Position numbers and translations under genes: made by a program
In this document: positions 8,643 through 16,083 of the stretch, piece by piece
Numbering within the stretch: the first letter of the stretch is position 1
How the letters are laid out: each line of letters opens with the position of its first letter
Notes under the pieces: generated by a model
The model's database searches: none
What the model saw: only the letters and a program-made list of their open reading frames with translations
What the model was told of the DNA's origin: nothing
From: JANPLN01 sp043757265
GTDB taxonomy: Bacteria > Bdellovibrionota > Bdellovibrionia > Bdellovibrionales > JAGQZY01
Length of the DNA stretch: 46,566 nt
Direction: 5' to 3'
NCBI GenBank assembly: GCA_043757265.1
Contig: JAYUQP010000012.1
Coordinates: forward strand, 1-46,566

Positions 8643-10238
8643 TTAAGCTTTAGTTTTAAGCTGGAGATATTCTTCGTAGGTGAGTTTGTGATCTTCTTTC
8701 ACAGTGGTATCGATATTTATGATTCGGTTTGCCACAGTCTGTACAAATTCGTGATCTTGCGAGGTTAACAAGACACTTCCTTTAAAGCGGCTCACGCCAT
8801 CATTGACGGCCGAAATACTTTCTAAATCTAAATGCGCGGTGGGACCATCCAGCAAAATTACATTGGCATTACTCAACATCATTTTTGAAAACATACAGCG
8901 GACTTTTTCGCCACCCGAGAGCACAGCGGGTTTCTTCATAGCGTCATCGCCGCTGAAAAGCATTTTGCCTAAAAATCCACGAAGGAAGGATTCGTCTTTC
9001 TCCTGGGAAAAATCTCTCAACCAATCAACCAGTGTAGGAGCCGTGGAGTTTTTAAAGTAGTGCGAGTTATCTCGTGGAAAGTAACTTAGCGAGGTTGTAA
9101 TTCCCCAAGTGAATGATCCAGAATCGGGCTCCATTTGGCCAGTGAGAATTTCAAATAGTGTTGTGATGCTCACATCGTTCGGACTTAGGAAAGCAACCTT
9201 GTCGCTTTTATTTAGCGTAAAACTCACGTTTTTTAAAATCACTTCGCCGTTTATCTTTTTAGAAAGACCAGTCACGGTCAAAAGATCATTGCCCAATTCG
9301 CGGTTCGGGTTGAAACCCACAAACGGCGTGCGCCGCGTAGACACCGGCATATCGCTAAGGTCTAATTTTTCAAGCTGCTTCTGTCGAGACGAAGCCTGCC
9401 GCGATTTCGAAGCGTTAGCGCTGAAGCGAGCAATAAAGCTTTTGAGCTCTTCAGCTTTGTCGGAGTTCTTTTTGCTTTGATCAGAACGCAATTTAAGATT
9501 GAGCTCGGTGGCCTGGCGCCAAAATTCGTAATTGCCCGAGTAGATGGTTATTTTTCCAAAGTCGATATCAGCCATATGAGTGCACACGGTATTTAGAAAA
9601 TGTCGATCGTGGGAAACAACGATGACCGTATTTTTAAAGTTCATTAAAAAGTTTTCAAGCCATTGCACTGCGCGGATATCTAAGTTGTTGGTCGGTTCAT
9701 CGAGCAATAAAATATCAGGCTGGCCAAAAAGCGCCTGCGCTAATAGCACCTTCACTTTGTCGCCAGATTCCAGCTCGCTCATGACCTTTTCATGAATTTC
9801 GTTTGGGATGCTGAGCTCGGCAAGCATAGTGCTGGCCTCGGATTCCGCCTCCCAACCGTTGAGTTCTGCAAATTCGCTTTCAAGGTTTGAGGCTTTGACC
9901 CCATCGGCCTCAGAAAAATCAGGCTTAGCATACAGTTGCGCTTTTTCGGCCATCACTTCATAGAGGCGCTGGTTGCCCATCAGCACCGTTTGCATCACGG
10001 TTGAGTTATCATAGGCATTTTGATTCTGTTTTAAAACCGAAAGTCGCATTTTGGGAGGTAGAATCACCTCGCCCGACGAGGGATCAAGTTCCCTGGCGAG
10101 AATTTTAAGAAACGTAGTTTTTCCCGCGCCGTTAGCGCCGATAAGGCCGTAACAATTGCCCGGTGTGAACTTCGCATTCACATCTTCGAAAAGTTTTTTC
10201 GCACCGAAACTGAGACTGATATTGGACGTACTGATCAT
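8643..10238 (-). CDS. ABC-F family ATPase, YbiT-like, second ATP site degenerate
   Basis: This is a soluble twin-ATPase protein of the ABC-F family, whose members act on ribosomes; the architecture and sequence are closest to YbiT. Domain 1 is intact: Walker A GANGAGKTT at 34-42, Walker B LLLDEP with E181, and switch H210 (VVSHDRHF). Its signature region reads ESGDK near 157-161, which is non-canonical. The linker (about 240-300) contains the conserved SANASKSRQASSR. Domain 2 keeps LSGGE (440-444), but its Walker A is SPNDVSITT (352-360, no lysine), its Walker B is LLDGPT (glycine for the catalytic glutamate at 465), and the switch histidine is Q494. Only one composite ATP site should work. 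Confidence 0.9.
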   Translation of the reverse strand: MISTSNISLSFGAKKLFEDVNAKFTPGNCYGLIGANGAGKTTFLKILARELDPSSGEVILPPKMRLSVLKQNQNAYDNSTVMQTVLMGNQRLYEVMAEKAQLYAKPDFSEADGVKASNLESEFAELNGWEAESEASTMLAELSIPNEIHEKVMSELESGDKVKVLLAQALFGQPDILLLDEPTNNLDIRAVQWLENFLMNFKNTVIVVSHDRHFLNTVCTHMADIDFGKITIYSGNYEFWRQATELNLKLRSDQSKKNSDKAEELKSFIARFSANASKSRQASSRQKQLEKLDLSDMPVSTRRTPFVGFNPNRELGNDLLTVTGLSKKINGEVILKNVSFTLNKSDKVAFLSPNDVSITTLFEILTGQMEPDSGSFTWGITTSLSYFPRDNSHYFKNSTAPTLVDWLRDFSQEKDESFLRGFLGKMLFSGDDAMKKPAVLSGGEKVRCMFSKMMLSNANVILLDGPTAHLDLESISAVNDGVSRFKGSVLLTSQDHEFVQTVANRIINIDTTVKEDHKLTYEEYLQLKTKA

Positions 10239-10284
10239 AATATGAACACCTTTTTACGCGTTAGCTGTGAGCTTTGCAAGAGTC

Positions 10285-11199
10285 TTATTGGCTGAGTGTG
10301 CTCCAGATAGGAAAGTGGTCTGATCCCTGTCGATTTTTCAACGACAAACGACAGGAGGAGCGCAAATTTTTAATAAATAAATGATCCAGCTGGTACAAAC
10401 CCATAAAGCTTTCGAATGTTGAGTGATGGCCAAGGCAGGGGGCTACGCGTTTTAGGTCCGCTTTTTGCAAAAATAAAACCGTATGTTTAATTTCATTTTT
10501 CGTGGCAAGGGGCGAAGAAAAAGAAACCTCGCTTGTATTAAAGTCGCCAGCAAGTAGGGTAGGCCACTTTTCGCAACCGGACTCGAGCCATTGTCTGCAA
10601 TCGTTAAGGTAATTTACCAAAGACTGTAATTGTTTCTTTCGATCTGGATAGCCTAGGGTCAAAAACAAATTTGTCTCGTGGTCGGTATTGATCACAAGAA
10701 GCGGAGAGGATTTTGCAGTCTTAATCTTTGCCCAGTGAGCCACTCTGTTTTTGGTGCCTGAATGATTGAGAGCCAAAACGCCGCAATCCAAAATGGGGTA
10801 ACGACTTGCGATGACTAACGATTCCCACGTGCCGTTGGCGTTTTGGTTCACGCGCTCAACGCAGTGGAACCGCCAGGTGAGGTTAAGCAATGTTAACAGT
10901 GACTCTGAAAGTATCATCACCGGGCCGGCTTCAACTTTCACTTCCTGCATAGCTAACACATCGAGGTCCTGCAGCTGCTTAAAATCAGCGGCGAGCCCAG
11001 TAATGTCGCCTTGATTGTGAATATTGTAACTTCCAACCGTCGTGGTGACAGCAGACGATGCACGGGTTCCGAAAGATTGTTTAGGAGCCGGGTGAGTAAA
11101 TGTACCGTCAGAAGAGTTAGTAAATGAGTCAGCAAAAGAAACCGCTAGCGAGCTACCAAATAGGATCATGGCTATTGTAAAAAGCATCGAACGTTTCAT
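10285..11199 (-). CDS. Exported endonuclease/exonuclease/phosphatase (EEP) family hydrolase
   Basis: This is a 304-residue member of the EEP superfamily (DNase I-like, including nucleases and phosphodiesterases). A signal peptide covers the first ~23 residues (MKRSMLFTIAMILFGSSLA, then a cleavable Ala-containing site). The active-site blocks are visible in order: GSYNIHN, AMQEV (metal-binding glutamate), INTDHETN, LLAGDFNTS and, near the end, GSDHFPI with the catalytic histidine. It is probably periplasmic or secreted. Whether it acts on DNA, RNA or a lipid phosphate cannot be decided from the sequence. Confidence 0.82.
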   Translation of the reverse strand: MKRSMLFTIAMILFGSSLAVSFADSFTNSSDGTFTHPAPKQSFGTRASSAVTTTVGSYNIHNQGDITGLAADFKQLQDLDVLAMQEVKVEAGPVMILSESLLTLLNLTWRFHCVERVNQNANGTWESLVIASRYPILDCGVLALNHSGTKNRVAHWAKIKTAKSSPLLVINTDHETNLFLTLGYPDRKKQLQSLVNYLNDCRQWLESGCEKWPTLLAGDFNTSEVSFSSPLATKNEIKHTVLFLQKADLKRVAPCLGHHSTFESFMGLYQLDHLFIKNLRSSCRLSLKNRQGSDHFPIWSTLSQ

Positions 11200-11206
11200 T
11201 TAAGTC

Positions 11207-11533
11207 CTATGTTGTAAACTGCGTAATAATGTAGAGTGCAAACAGCCCGAAACAGATTGTTGCCACCGTACTTCGGCTCCACAAACACACCAAGGTCGAC
11301 ACGAATAAAACAAAAAACCGTTCTTTTTCAAAAAGCCATGTTGCTTGCCCCAAATGAAAAAACGCAGAGGGAGCAATGAAGGCCGGCAATATAGCCGCGG
11401 GGATAAACGTAAAAATCTCTTTTGCCCGTTCTGATATTTTCACGCGCGAGGACATCGCAATCAGTGAACCGCGAATGATAAATGTTCCAGTCATAAGGCA
11501 CGCAAAAATGATCCAAAAGTAAGGCGCTTCCAT
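11207..11533 (-). CDS. azlD: AzlD-like branched-chain amino acid export subunit
   Basis: This 108-residue membrane protein has three to four hydrophobic segments and the family pattern ISERAKEIFTFIPAAILPAF. It is the small partner of AzlC in branched-chain amino acid or amino-acid-analogue export across the inner membrane. The start codon touches the azlC stop (1-nt overlap), so the subunits are translationally coupled. Confidence 0.85.
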   Translation of the reverse strand: MEAPYFWIIFACLMTGTFIIRGSLIAMSSRVKISERAKEIFTFIPAAILPAFIAPSAFFHLGQATWLFEKERFFVLFVSTLVCLWSRSTVATICFGLFALYIITQFTT

Positions 11534-12225
11534 TATGTTTGTGGCCCCTTACGCGTAAGCACGGCAGATAGCGCGATAGAGCACATCGCCGTTACGATGA
11601 GACCAAGCTTAAATGGAAGTGCGTAAAATAAAATCGAAAGTAGCGACGAAAACACTGCAACTATCACGTACTTATTATTTTTTAGAGTGGGAATCACGAG
11701 AGCTACAAAGCTCAGTGGGACTGCAAAATCCAAGGACCATGATATTGGAGCGAAGTTTCCAAAAATAAACCCCGCAATGACCGAACTCTGCCACACAAGC
11801 CACATGCACAAAGCCGTTCCCAGATAAAATGAAACAGCATCGGTTTTTGTTTTCAACATGTTTGAATTTGCACTCATCACTGCATAGCTTTGGTCGGTGA
11901 GTGTATGGGCACAAATAATTTTTGTCCAAAATCCCGACTGCTGCAAATAGGGGGAGAGGCCTGCGCTATAAAGTAAAAAGCGCAGATTAATAACAAGCCC
12001 GGTGGCGATCACGACAATGCTCGCTGCGTGTTTCGTCATGAGATCAATGGACGCAAGCTGTGCAGATCCTGAGTACATAAAAAGATTCATTGTCATGGAT
12101 TGAAAGAAGCTGAGTTTTGCGTTGTAAAACACGGCTCCCATAACTGCGCCAAAAGGAATGACCCCTGCCGTGACGGGAATCATTTCGCGAAAACCTAAGA
12201 AAAAAAACTTTGAATAGGAACTCAT
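11533..12225 (-). CDS. azlC: AzlC-like branched-chain amino acid export subunit
   Basis: This is the large membrane subunit of the AzlCD exporter, about 230 residues with multiple membrane segments. The AzlC signature is near the N-terminus: VTAGVIPFGAVMGAVFYNA, followed by MNLFMYSGSAQLASI. The ATG at 12225 is preferred over a GTG two codons earlier because AAAGTGG lies a few bases upstream. It forms a two-gene unit with azlD. A strong hairpin lies 120-150 nt upstream and could act in the leader. Confidence 0.87.
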   Translation of the reverse strand: MSSYSKFFFLGFREMIPVTAGVIPFGAVMGAVFYNAKLSFFQSMTMNLFMYSGSAQLASIDLMTKHAASIVVIATGLVINLRFLLYSAGLSPYLQQSGFWTKIICAHTLTDQSYAVMSANSNMLKTKTDAVSFYLGTALCMWLVWQSSVIAGFIFGNFAPISWSLDFAVPLSFVALVIPTLKNNKYVIVAVFSSLLSILFYALPFKLGLIVTAMCSIALSAVLTRKGPQT

Positions 12226-12232
12226 AACCACT

Positions 12233-12379
12233 TTGACTGTAAAGTTTGGCTGTTTATATCAGAAGCGTAGGGCTTTCTCTAGGGGATCGGCCAAGTCAGT
12301 AAATATTGCCTGGGTCTATCGACGTTTCATCTAAAGCTCGGAGAAAAAGCTTCTAACCCTATAAGAAGCTATTTTTTTC
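12233..12379 (+). ncRNA. Candidate small RNA: orphan promoter followed by an intrinsic terminator
   Basis: On the + strand a promoter-like pair TTGACT (12233-12238), 16-nt spacer, TATATC (12255-12260) is followed by a terminator at 12348-12379. The transcript would be about 110 nt and contains no good ORF. It matches no RNA family I recognise. It may instead be chance plus an attenuator of azlCD on the other strand. Confidence 0.35.
12348..12379. terminator. Intrinsic terminator, T-tract on both strands
   Basis: A perfect 7-bp stem AGCTTCT (12348-12354) / AGAAGCT (12364-12370) has a 9-nt loop. It is followed on the + strand by A and seven T, and on the - strand by a shorter T-run. It has no obvious upstream gene on the + strand. 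Confidence 0.65.
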
Positions 12380-12464
12380 AAAAAAATGTCGATTTAATGA
12401 TGGATTTTCTCACTTTGAAACGATCTCGACTTAAGTTGTGGGGCAAACGTCCGATAAACTAAGT

Positions 12465-12656
12465 ATGAAGTTACTTGTTTTGTCGATCTTATTAGCAGTT
12501 CCGTTTTTGACCTCAAATTCAAACTTGAACTCACCCTCAAACAAGACTCAATCAGTTGCTGCCCTCTCAGACTACAACAGCTTTCGAATCTACAAAATGC
12601 GGTCCCTTCTAGAGCTCAAAACATCGCCAAAAATGTACATCCTTCGTATCGCCTAG
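12465..12656 (+). CDS. Possible small exported protein (63 aa), may be a remnant
   Basis: The first ~17 residues (MKLLVLSILLAVPFLTS) look like a signal peptide, followed by an Asn/Ser-rich stretch and a basic tail. There is no clear ribosome-binding site before the ATG at 12465, and no homology is recognised. It sits at the edge of a repeat-rich region, so it could be the broken 5' part of a former secreted-protein gene. Confidence 0.25.
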   Translation: MKLLVLSILLAVPFLTSNSNLNSPSNKTQSVAALSDYNSFRIYKMRSLLELKTSPKMYILRIA

Positions 12657-12837
12657 TTCTTTTAAAACAAACCTTCATTGCTTATTTCCCACCCTTCATT
12701 CTAGAAAGCATCGTACTGTTGAAAAACACCGTCTTACTGAAAACTCCTGTTTTCCAAAAAGCACCGCCGTACTGAAAAACTCAGGTCGTCCTGAATAACC
12801 CCGCCGTCTTGAAATCCACGACACCCTTAAAAAGCCT

Positions 12838-12900
12838 GTCGTCCTGAGCGGAGCGAAGGATCTCGTCGGTACAAAATCCTTCGCGCCGCTAAAGATGACG
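12838..12900. repeat. REP-like palindromic repeat
   Basis: The unit TCCTGAGCGGAGCGAAGGAT is followed by a diverged inverted copy (ATCCTTCGCGCCGCTAAAGA). The same family recurs at 31012-31126, 43729-43789, 43837-43866 and as a fragment near 46452. Confidence 0.75.
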
Positions 12901-12970
12901 GGAGGAGTGCTTGCGGGACGACAGGTGGAGTGCGCTTAAGACGAAAACGCTAATGTAGATCGCGGGTGGA

Positions 12971-13117
12971 GAATCGGAAAATCCGGTGCCAGGTCCTGTT
13001 TATGTCCGGTGCTTAATGTAGTTGCCACACACGCGGACAGAAAAAACTCTGGCGGCATTTGTAATCAGGAGAGCCGGACATAAACAGGACCTGGCACCGG
13101 ATTTTCCGGATTTTCCA
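12971..13117. mobile_element. MITE/REP-like inverted-repeat element, copy 1
   Basis: Arms of about 38 bp (12972-13009 and 13074-13114) are inverted copies containing GGTGCCAGGTCCTGTTTA and TCCGG. The right arm carries an extra AAAATCCGG unit. The ~65-bp core encodes nothing. A second copy with near-identical arms but a different core lies at 35182-35302, which indicates mobility in trans, perhaps by an IS200-type/RAYT transposase located elsewhere. Confidence 0.75.
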
Positions 13118-13204
13118 ATTTAAAATGTAAAACTTACTCTGTATTTTAACCCTCTGGGTGTGTTACCTAACATGTAATTTGTAGGGGTACAAAGAGGGGG
13201 TTTT

Positions 13205-14008
13205 GTGGGGTTCATCGGGGTTCAACTTATTTGTTTCTTCTTTTTGTCATTCAGCACAGAAATTGTTCGTGATGAAATTGTAATAAAAAAACTAGTCGGC
13301 GTAGAGGATCTAAAGAGCGAGTACTGCCGAGTGCAAACGTCTCCGACTCTTGATGAACAGTGTGGGTGGCAGAGTGATGTAACGGCTATTGATTTGATTT
13401 ACTTGCCACAAAACCTGGCCGAAAAAATTGCTAGGCACGTTGTCAGTGCCTACGAGAAGAATTATTATTTTGATCTCAACAAGCGTGATTTTTTTCACGG
13501 GCACCTTTTGATGCGTGGACCGCGCACCGTTTACTCTTCGCCAGAAGATTATTTTTCAGACGCTCGTTTAGTTCTTTATCACTCACAAGAGTACATAAGC
13601 ACCTGGAAAGGCATTGAAGGTTTTGATCCATTTGTGCCACACGAGCAGCAGCGCTCTTTCGTGGGCTGGTTTGGCGAGCAGCAAGACGTTGTGCCCGCAA
13701 TTGACCTTATCGATCGCAGTCTTTATTCGGAGCCGTACACTTTGGGCACCTTGCGAGGGTACAGAAACTCCGGAACGATTTACATGAAAGATCTCAACGC
13801 ATCGGTGCATGAGTCTCTGCACGACCATGACGGTGCGAGGCTTATTCTAAATATGCAAAGCAGGCCAAATTCAGAAACAAAGTGTGAAATCTTCCAACAG
13901 ATTTTTATTCTCGAAGAAAGTACGGGGCGTTTTGTATCACCCGATGGAAAAAGATTTGATATCACGCTTCAATGCAAGTACCGCCGTGGAAGCCCACGGC
14001 TAAGCTAA
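13205..14008 (+). CDS. Hypothetical exported protein (267 aa)
   Basis: I do not recognise this protein. It starts with GTG and a short hydrophobic segment (residues about 3-17, VQLICFFFLSFS), which suggests a signal peptide or anchor. The rest is soluble, rich in aromatic residues, with four cysteines (CRVQ, CGWQ, CEIF, QCKY) that could form disulfides in the periplasm. A histidine-rich patch SVHESLHDHDGARL lies near residues 200-213. The segment PRTVYSSPEDYF is distinctive. It stands alone on its strand, directly after the repeat region. Confidence 0.65.
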   Translation: MGFIGVQLICFFFLSFSTEIVRDEIVIKKLVGVEDLKSEYCRVQTSPTLDEQCGWQSDVTAIDLIYLPQNLAEKIARHVVSAYEKNYYFDLNKRDFFHGHLLMRGPRTVYSSPEDYFSDARLVLYHSQEYISTWKGIEGFDPFVPHEQQRSFVGWFGEQQDVVPAIDLIDRSLYSEPYTLGTLRGYRNSGTIYMKDLNASVHESLHDHDGARLILNMQSRPNSETKCEIFQQIFILEESTGRFVSPDGKRFDITLQCKYRRGSPRLS

Positions 14009-14046
14009 CATCGTTCAAACAACTTTTATTTTCGATCGTTTAAAAT

Positions 14047-14415
14047 CTAGTTTGCTACATAAACCATATTGCGACAACTTGGGCAAAATGTGCGAAGTGG
14101 AAGTTCGTATCCGCCCAGAGCCGACGTGGATTTTTGATCGCAGCTAGGACAGTGGATTTCAATTTGATCGAAGTGGTAGCTGCGCTTCCAAGAAAACCAC
14201 GTGCTAAGTGCAGTCAGAAATAAACCGAGTGGAACAAGAACAAAGTGCAACACGGGAATCAGGGATAATAGGGCTGTAACGGCCAGACATTTTATCAGTG
14301 TCATCAGCGTATTTTTAAGACGAGCTCCCAACTGAATAGGTTGCAGCTGATGTTGAGGATAGATAATTTTTTCACCTGCGAGATTTGTAATAACCATAGA
14401 ACGAGTTTCTAGCAT
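14047..14415 (-). CDS. Hypothetical membrane protein with C-terminal zinc ribbon
   Basis: This protein of about 122 residues has two adjacent hydrophobic segments (LIKCLAVTALLSLIPVLHFV and LVPLGLFLTALSTWF) and then a cytosolic tail with two CxxC knuckles (CPSCDQ and CPSCRN), which should bind one zinc. The start at 14415 is preferred because GAAGGT precedes that ATG and it does not overlap the divergent acetyltransferase gene; an upstream in-frame start at 14454 would. Function unknown. Confidence 0.6.
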   Translation of the reverse strand: MLETRSMVITNLAGEKIIYPQHQLQPIQLGARLKNTLMTLIKCLAVTALLSLIPVLHFVLVPLGLFLTALSTWFSWKRSYHFDQIEIHCPSCDQKSTSALGGYELPLRTFCPSCRNMVYVAN

Positions 14416-14435
14416 ACCTTCGCTTAAATTACCAT

Positions 14436-14942
14436 ATGCTGAAAATTCGACCACTCACCCCACAAGATGCTCCTATTTTGACTCCACTTGCCTGGAAGGT
14501 ATTTGTCGATACATTTTTACCGACAAACAAGGCAGAGGACGTTCTAGATTATGCAAATTCGGCACTGACCGAGACTGCGTTTTTGCGTGATCTCAAAGAT
14601 CCTCTTTACTTTACCTTTGGCTGCTACTCGGATTCACAATTGATTGGTTATATTCAGATGCTAATTAATTCCAAAGAGTCCTATGTGGGAACAGATTTAG
14701 AACTCAAGCGATTTTATCTTTTATCAGACTTCCATGGCCGTGGATTTGCCGATCAAATGATGGCGGCCTGCGAACAGAAAGCGCGCGAGCTGGGTTATAA
14801 ATCTTTTTGGCTGGGCGTATGGGAAAAAAACTTCAGAGCGCAAAGGTTTTATCAAAAACGAGGATTCGAAAAAGTCTCGTCGCACGAATTCGTTATGGGC
14901 AGCGAAGCACAAACTGATTTCATTTTTGCAAAAACTCTGTAG
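14436..14942 (+). CDS. GNAT-family N-acetyltransferase
   Basis: This is a 168-residue acetyltransferase of the GNAT fold, using acetyl-CoA; the acceptor is unknown. The pyrophosphate-binding region lies around residues 90-105 (LLSDFHGRGFADQMM, matching the Q/RxxGxG/A pattern as HGRGFA). It is followed by the typical SFWLGVWEKNFRAQRFYQKR block (about 125-145) and GFEKV. It is convergent with the lipoprotein gene downstream, leaving only 5 nt between stops. Confidence 0.9.
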   Translation: MLKIRPLTPQDAPILTPLAWKVFVDTFLPTNKAEDVLDYANSALTETAFLRDLKDPLYFTFGCYSDSQLIGYIQMLINSKESYVGTDLELKRFYLLSDFHGRGFADQMMAACEQKARELGYKSFWLGVWEKNFRAQRFYQKRGFEKVSSHEFVMGSEAQTDFIFAKTL

Positions 14943-14947
14943 TGAAC

Positions 14948-15247
14948 CTAGTCGCAAAAATATGCGAGACCAGCTACCGATTGCCCCATGGCTCCAGTTT
15001 GTTCCATCTTGACGTAATTGGCACCCTTGCGAGCGGCATCCAGCTTTAAGTCTTCCATGGCTTCATCGAACGTGCCCTTTACATTTTTCACTCGGCCTTC
15101 AACGCGACCAACCTCTTTGCAGTCCTTACCAGCATCATTCCGACTCACTTCCACATTCTTGCCCTCAGGCTTAATCGGATGACTGGAACAGGCCGCAAAA
15201 AACGCCACCAAAGCCAAAAGAAAAAACCCTTTAAATAAACGAAGCAT
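14948..15247 (-). CDS. DUF4156-like lipoprotein
   Basis: This is a 99-residue outer- or inner-membrane lipoprotein of unknown role. The signal sequence MLRLFKGFFLLALVAFFAAC ends in a lipobox with the acylated cysteine at residue 20. The mature part has the family pattern DCKEVGRVEG, then DAARKGANYV and a terminal AYFC, resembling the DUF4156 group. The ATG at 15247 has a strong GGGAGG upstream. The frame stays open further upstream to 15436, but that part runs into a repeat arm and is not coding. Confidence 0.8.
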   Translation of the reverse strand: MLRLFKGFFLLALVAFFAACSSHPIKPEGKNVEVSRNDAGKDCKEVGRVEGRVKNVKGTFDEAMEDLKLDAARKGANYVKMEQTGAMGQSVAGLAYFCD

Positions 15248-15411
15248 CAAAAACCTCCCAGTAAAAAAAATCATAACAAGCACCCAGCGACATGCAAACA
15301 CGAACAGCCCGCGTTGCCAAATTTTACTACTCGAACGGTTCAACCTGCTAGCTGGTCTGCACTTCTCATTCCCAACCAATAAGTGTGGAAAAACAATTTC
15401 TTCAGCCTTGT

Positions 15412-15543
15412 CTTGTTTTGGAATTTTCAATCGCATTTTCGAATTTAGGACCTCCGCAACACCTGGATGGTGTATTTCCTTGCGGCTGAGGGCAGGATGC
15501 CCGAGTCCTAATTCGAAAATGCGATTGAAAATTCCAAAACAAG
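15412..15543. repeat. Long inverted repeat (39-40 bp arms) enclosing a structured 62-bp unit
   Basis: The left arm 15412-15451 and right arm 15505-15543 are reverse complements except for one extra T in the left arm. They include CTTGTTTTGGAATTTTCAAT and its complement. The enclosed ~53 nt contains two further small hairpins. As RNA or cruciform DNA this would form a very stable stem. Confidence 0.85.
15449..15510. repeat. 62-bp structured repeat, copy 1
   Basis: The unit contains CCGCAA...TTGCGG flanking ACACC/GGTGT, then GGGC-AGGAT-GCCC, and ends GAGTCCTA, which pairs with the TAGGAC at its left edge. Copy 2 is at 15585-15646. Confidence 0.75.
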
Positions 15544-15584
15544 TCCTTTAAGTCGAAAATGCTGTTTTTTGCGCAGCCACATAC

Positions 15585-15646
15585 GACCTCTGCAACACCT
15601 GGAGGGTGTATTGCTTTGCAGCTGAGGGCAGGATGCCCGAGTCCTA
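15585..15646. repeat. 62-bp structured repeat, copy 2
   Basis: Nearly identical to copy 1, but the outer stem is CTGCAA...TTGCAG instead of CCGCAA...TTGCGG, a compensatory C-G to T-A change that preserves pairing. Confidence 0.75.
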
Positions 15647-15709
15647 AAATAATACCTTTGGAAACTTTAAAAACTAGCCCGGTGGCTAAGATACTTACCT
15701 AGTGCGTGT

Positions 15710-16009
15710 TTAGGTTTTCGTCACGAGGCGGTTTATTAGGAGTAACACAACTGACCCGCCGACGGCTGCTACGAAACCCATAATGTTCCATCCAACGTGC
15801 ACGTTATAGCCCAAGAAGGATGCAAGAAAGCCACCGAGAAAAGCACCGCAGATACCAATCAAAATGGTGCGAATCCAGCCCATGCTCTCTTGGCCCGGCA
15901 AAATCAGCTTTGCGGCCACTCCAGCAAGGAGTCCAAAAAAAATCCAGCTAATAAGATTTGGAATATAAGGAAGCGCCATAATTTTTCGAAAAAGTGTGTC
16001 GATGTCCAT
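15710..16009 (-). CDS. GlsB/YeaQ/YmgE family membrane protein
   Basis: This is a 99-residue inner-membrane protein of the transglycosylase-associated (GlsB/YeaQ/YmgE) family, often stress-induced. Three membrane segments are visible: LISWIFFGLLAGVAAKLI, IRTILIGICGAFLGGFLASF and IMGFVAAVGGSVVLLLIN. The family motif LLAGVAAKLILPG and the GAFLGGFLA block are present. An N-terminal extension of about 15 residues precedes the first helix. No partner gene is adjacent. Confidence 0.85.
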   Translation of the reverse strand: MDIDTLFRKIMALPYIPNLISWIFFGLLAGVAAKLILPGQESMGWIRTILIGICGAFLGGFLASFLGYNVHVGWNIMGFVAAVGGSVVLLLINRLVTKT

Positions 16010-16083
16010 AGAGGGTAGAATCTCATATCAAATTCATTTTAAGTAGTTTTATTTGCACAGAATCGGAACGCAGCAATCCGTCT

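Larger units (their letters stand above)
12657..13204. other. 548-bp intergenic region made largely of repeats
   Basis: No gene is seen. From left to right it contains a degenerate series of CGTNNTGA-like words (12712-12838), a REP-like palindrome (12838-12900) and a long inverted-repeat MITE-like element (12971-13117). The last ~85 nt precede a GTG-started gene. Confidence 0.7.
15248..15709. other. 462-bp intergenic region with a long hairpin and duplicated structured unit
   Basis: No gene is visible. It contains a near-perfect ~40-bp inverted repeat (15412-15451 with 15505-15543) that brackets one copy of a 62-bp unit, and a second copy of that unit at 15585-15646. Confidence 0.7.

Noticed and set aside
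12657..13204. CRISPR array
   Set aside because: The repeated words are short, degenerate and irregularly spaced, with no constant repeat and no cas genes.
14948..15436. Longer 162-aa version of the lipoprotein frame
   Set aside because: The upstream part reads into the arm of a long inverted repeat, lacks a signal or RBS at its start, and the lipoprotein signal begins at 15247.
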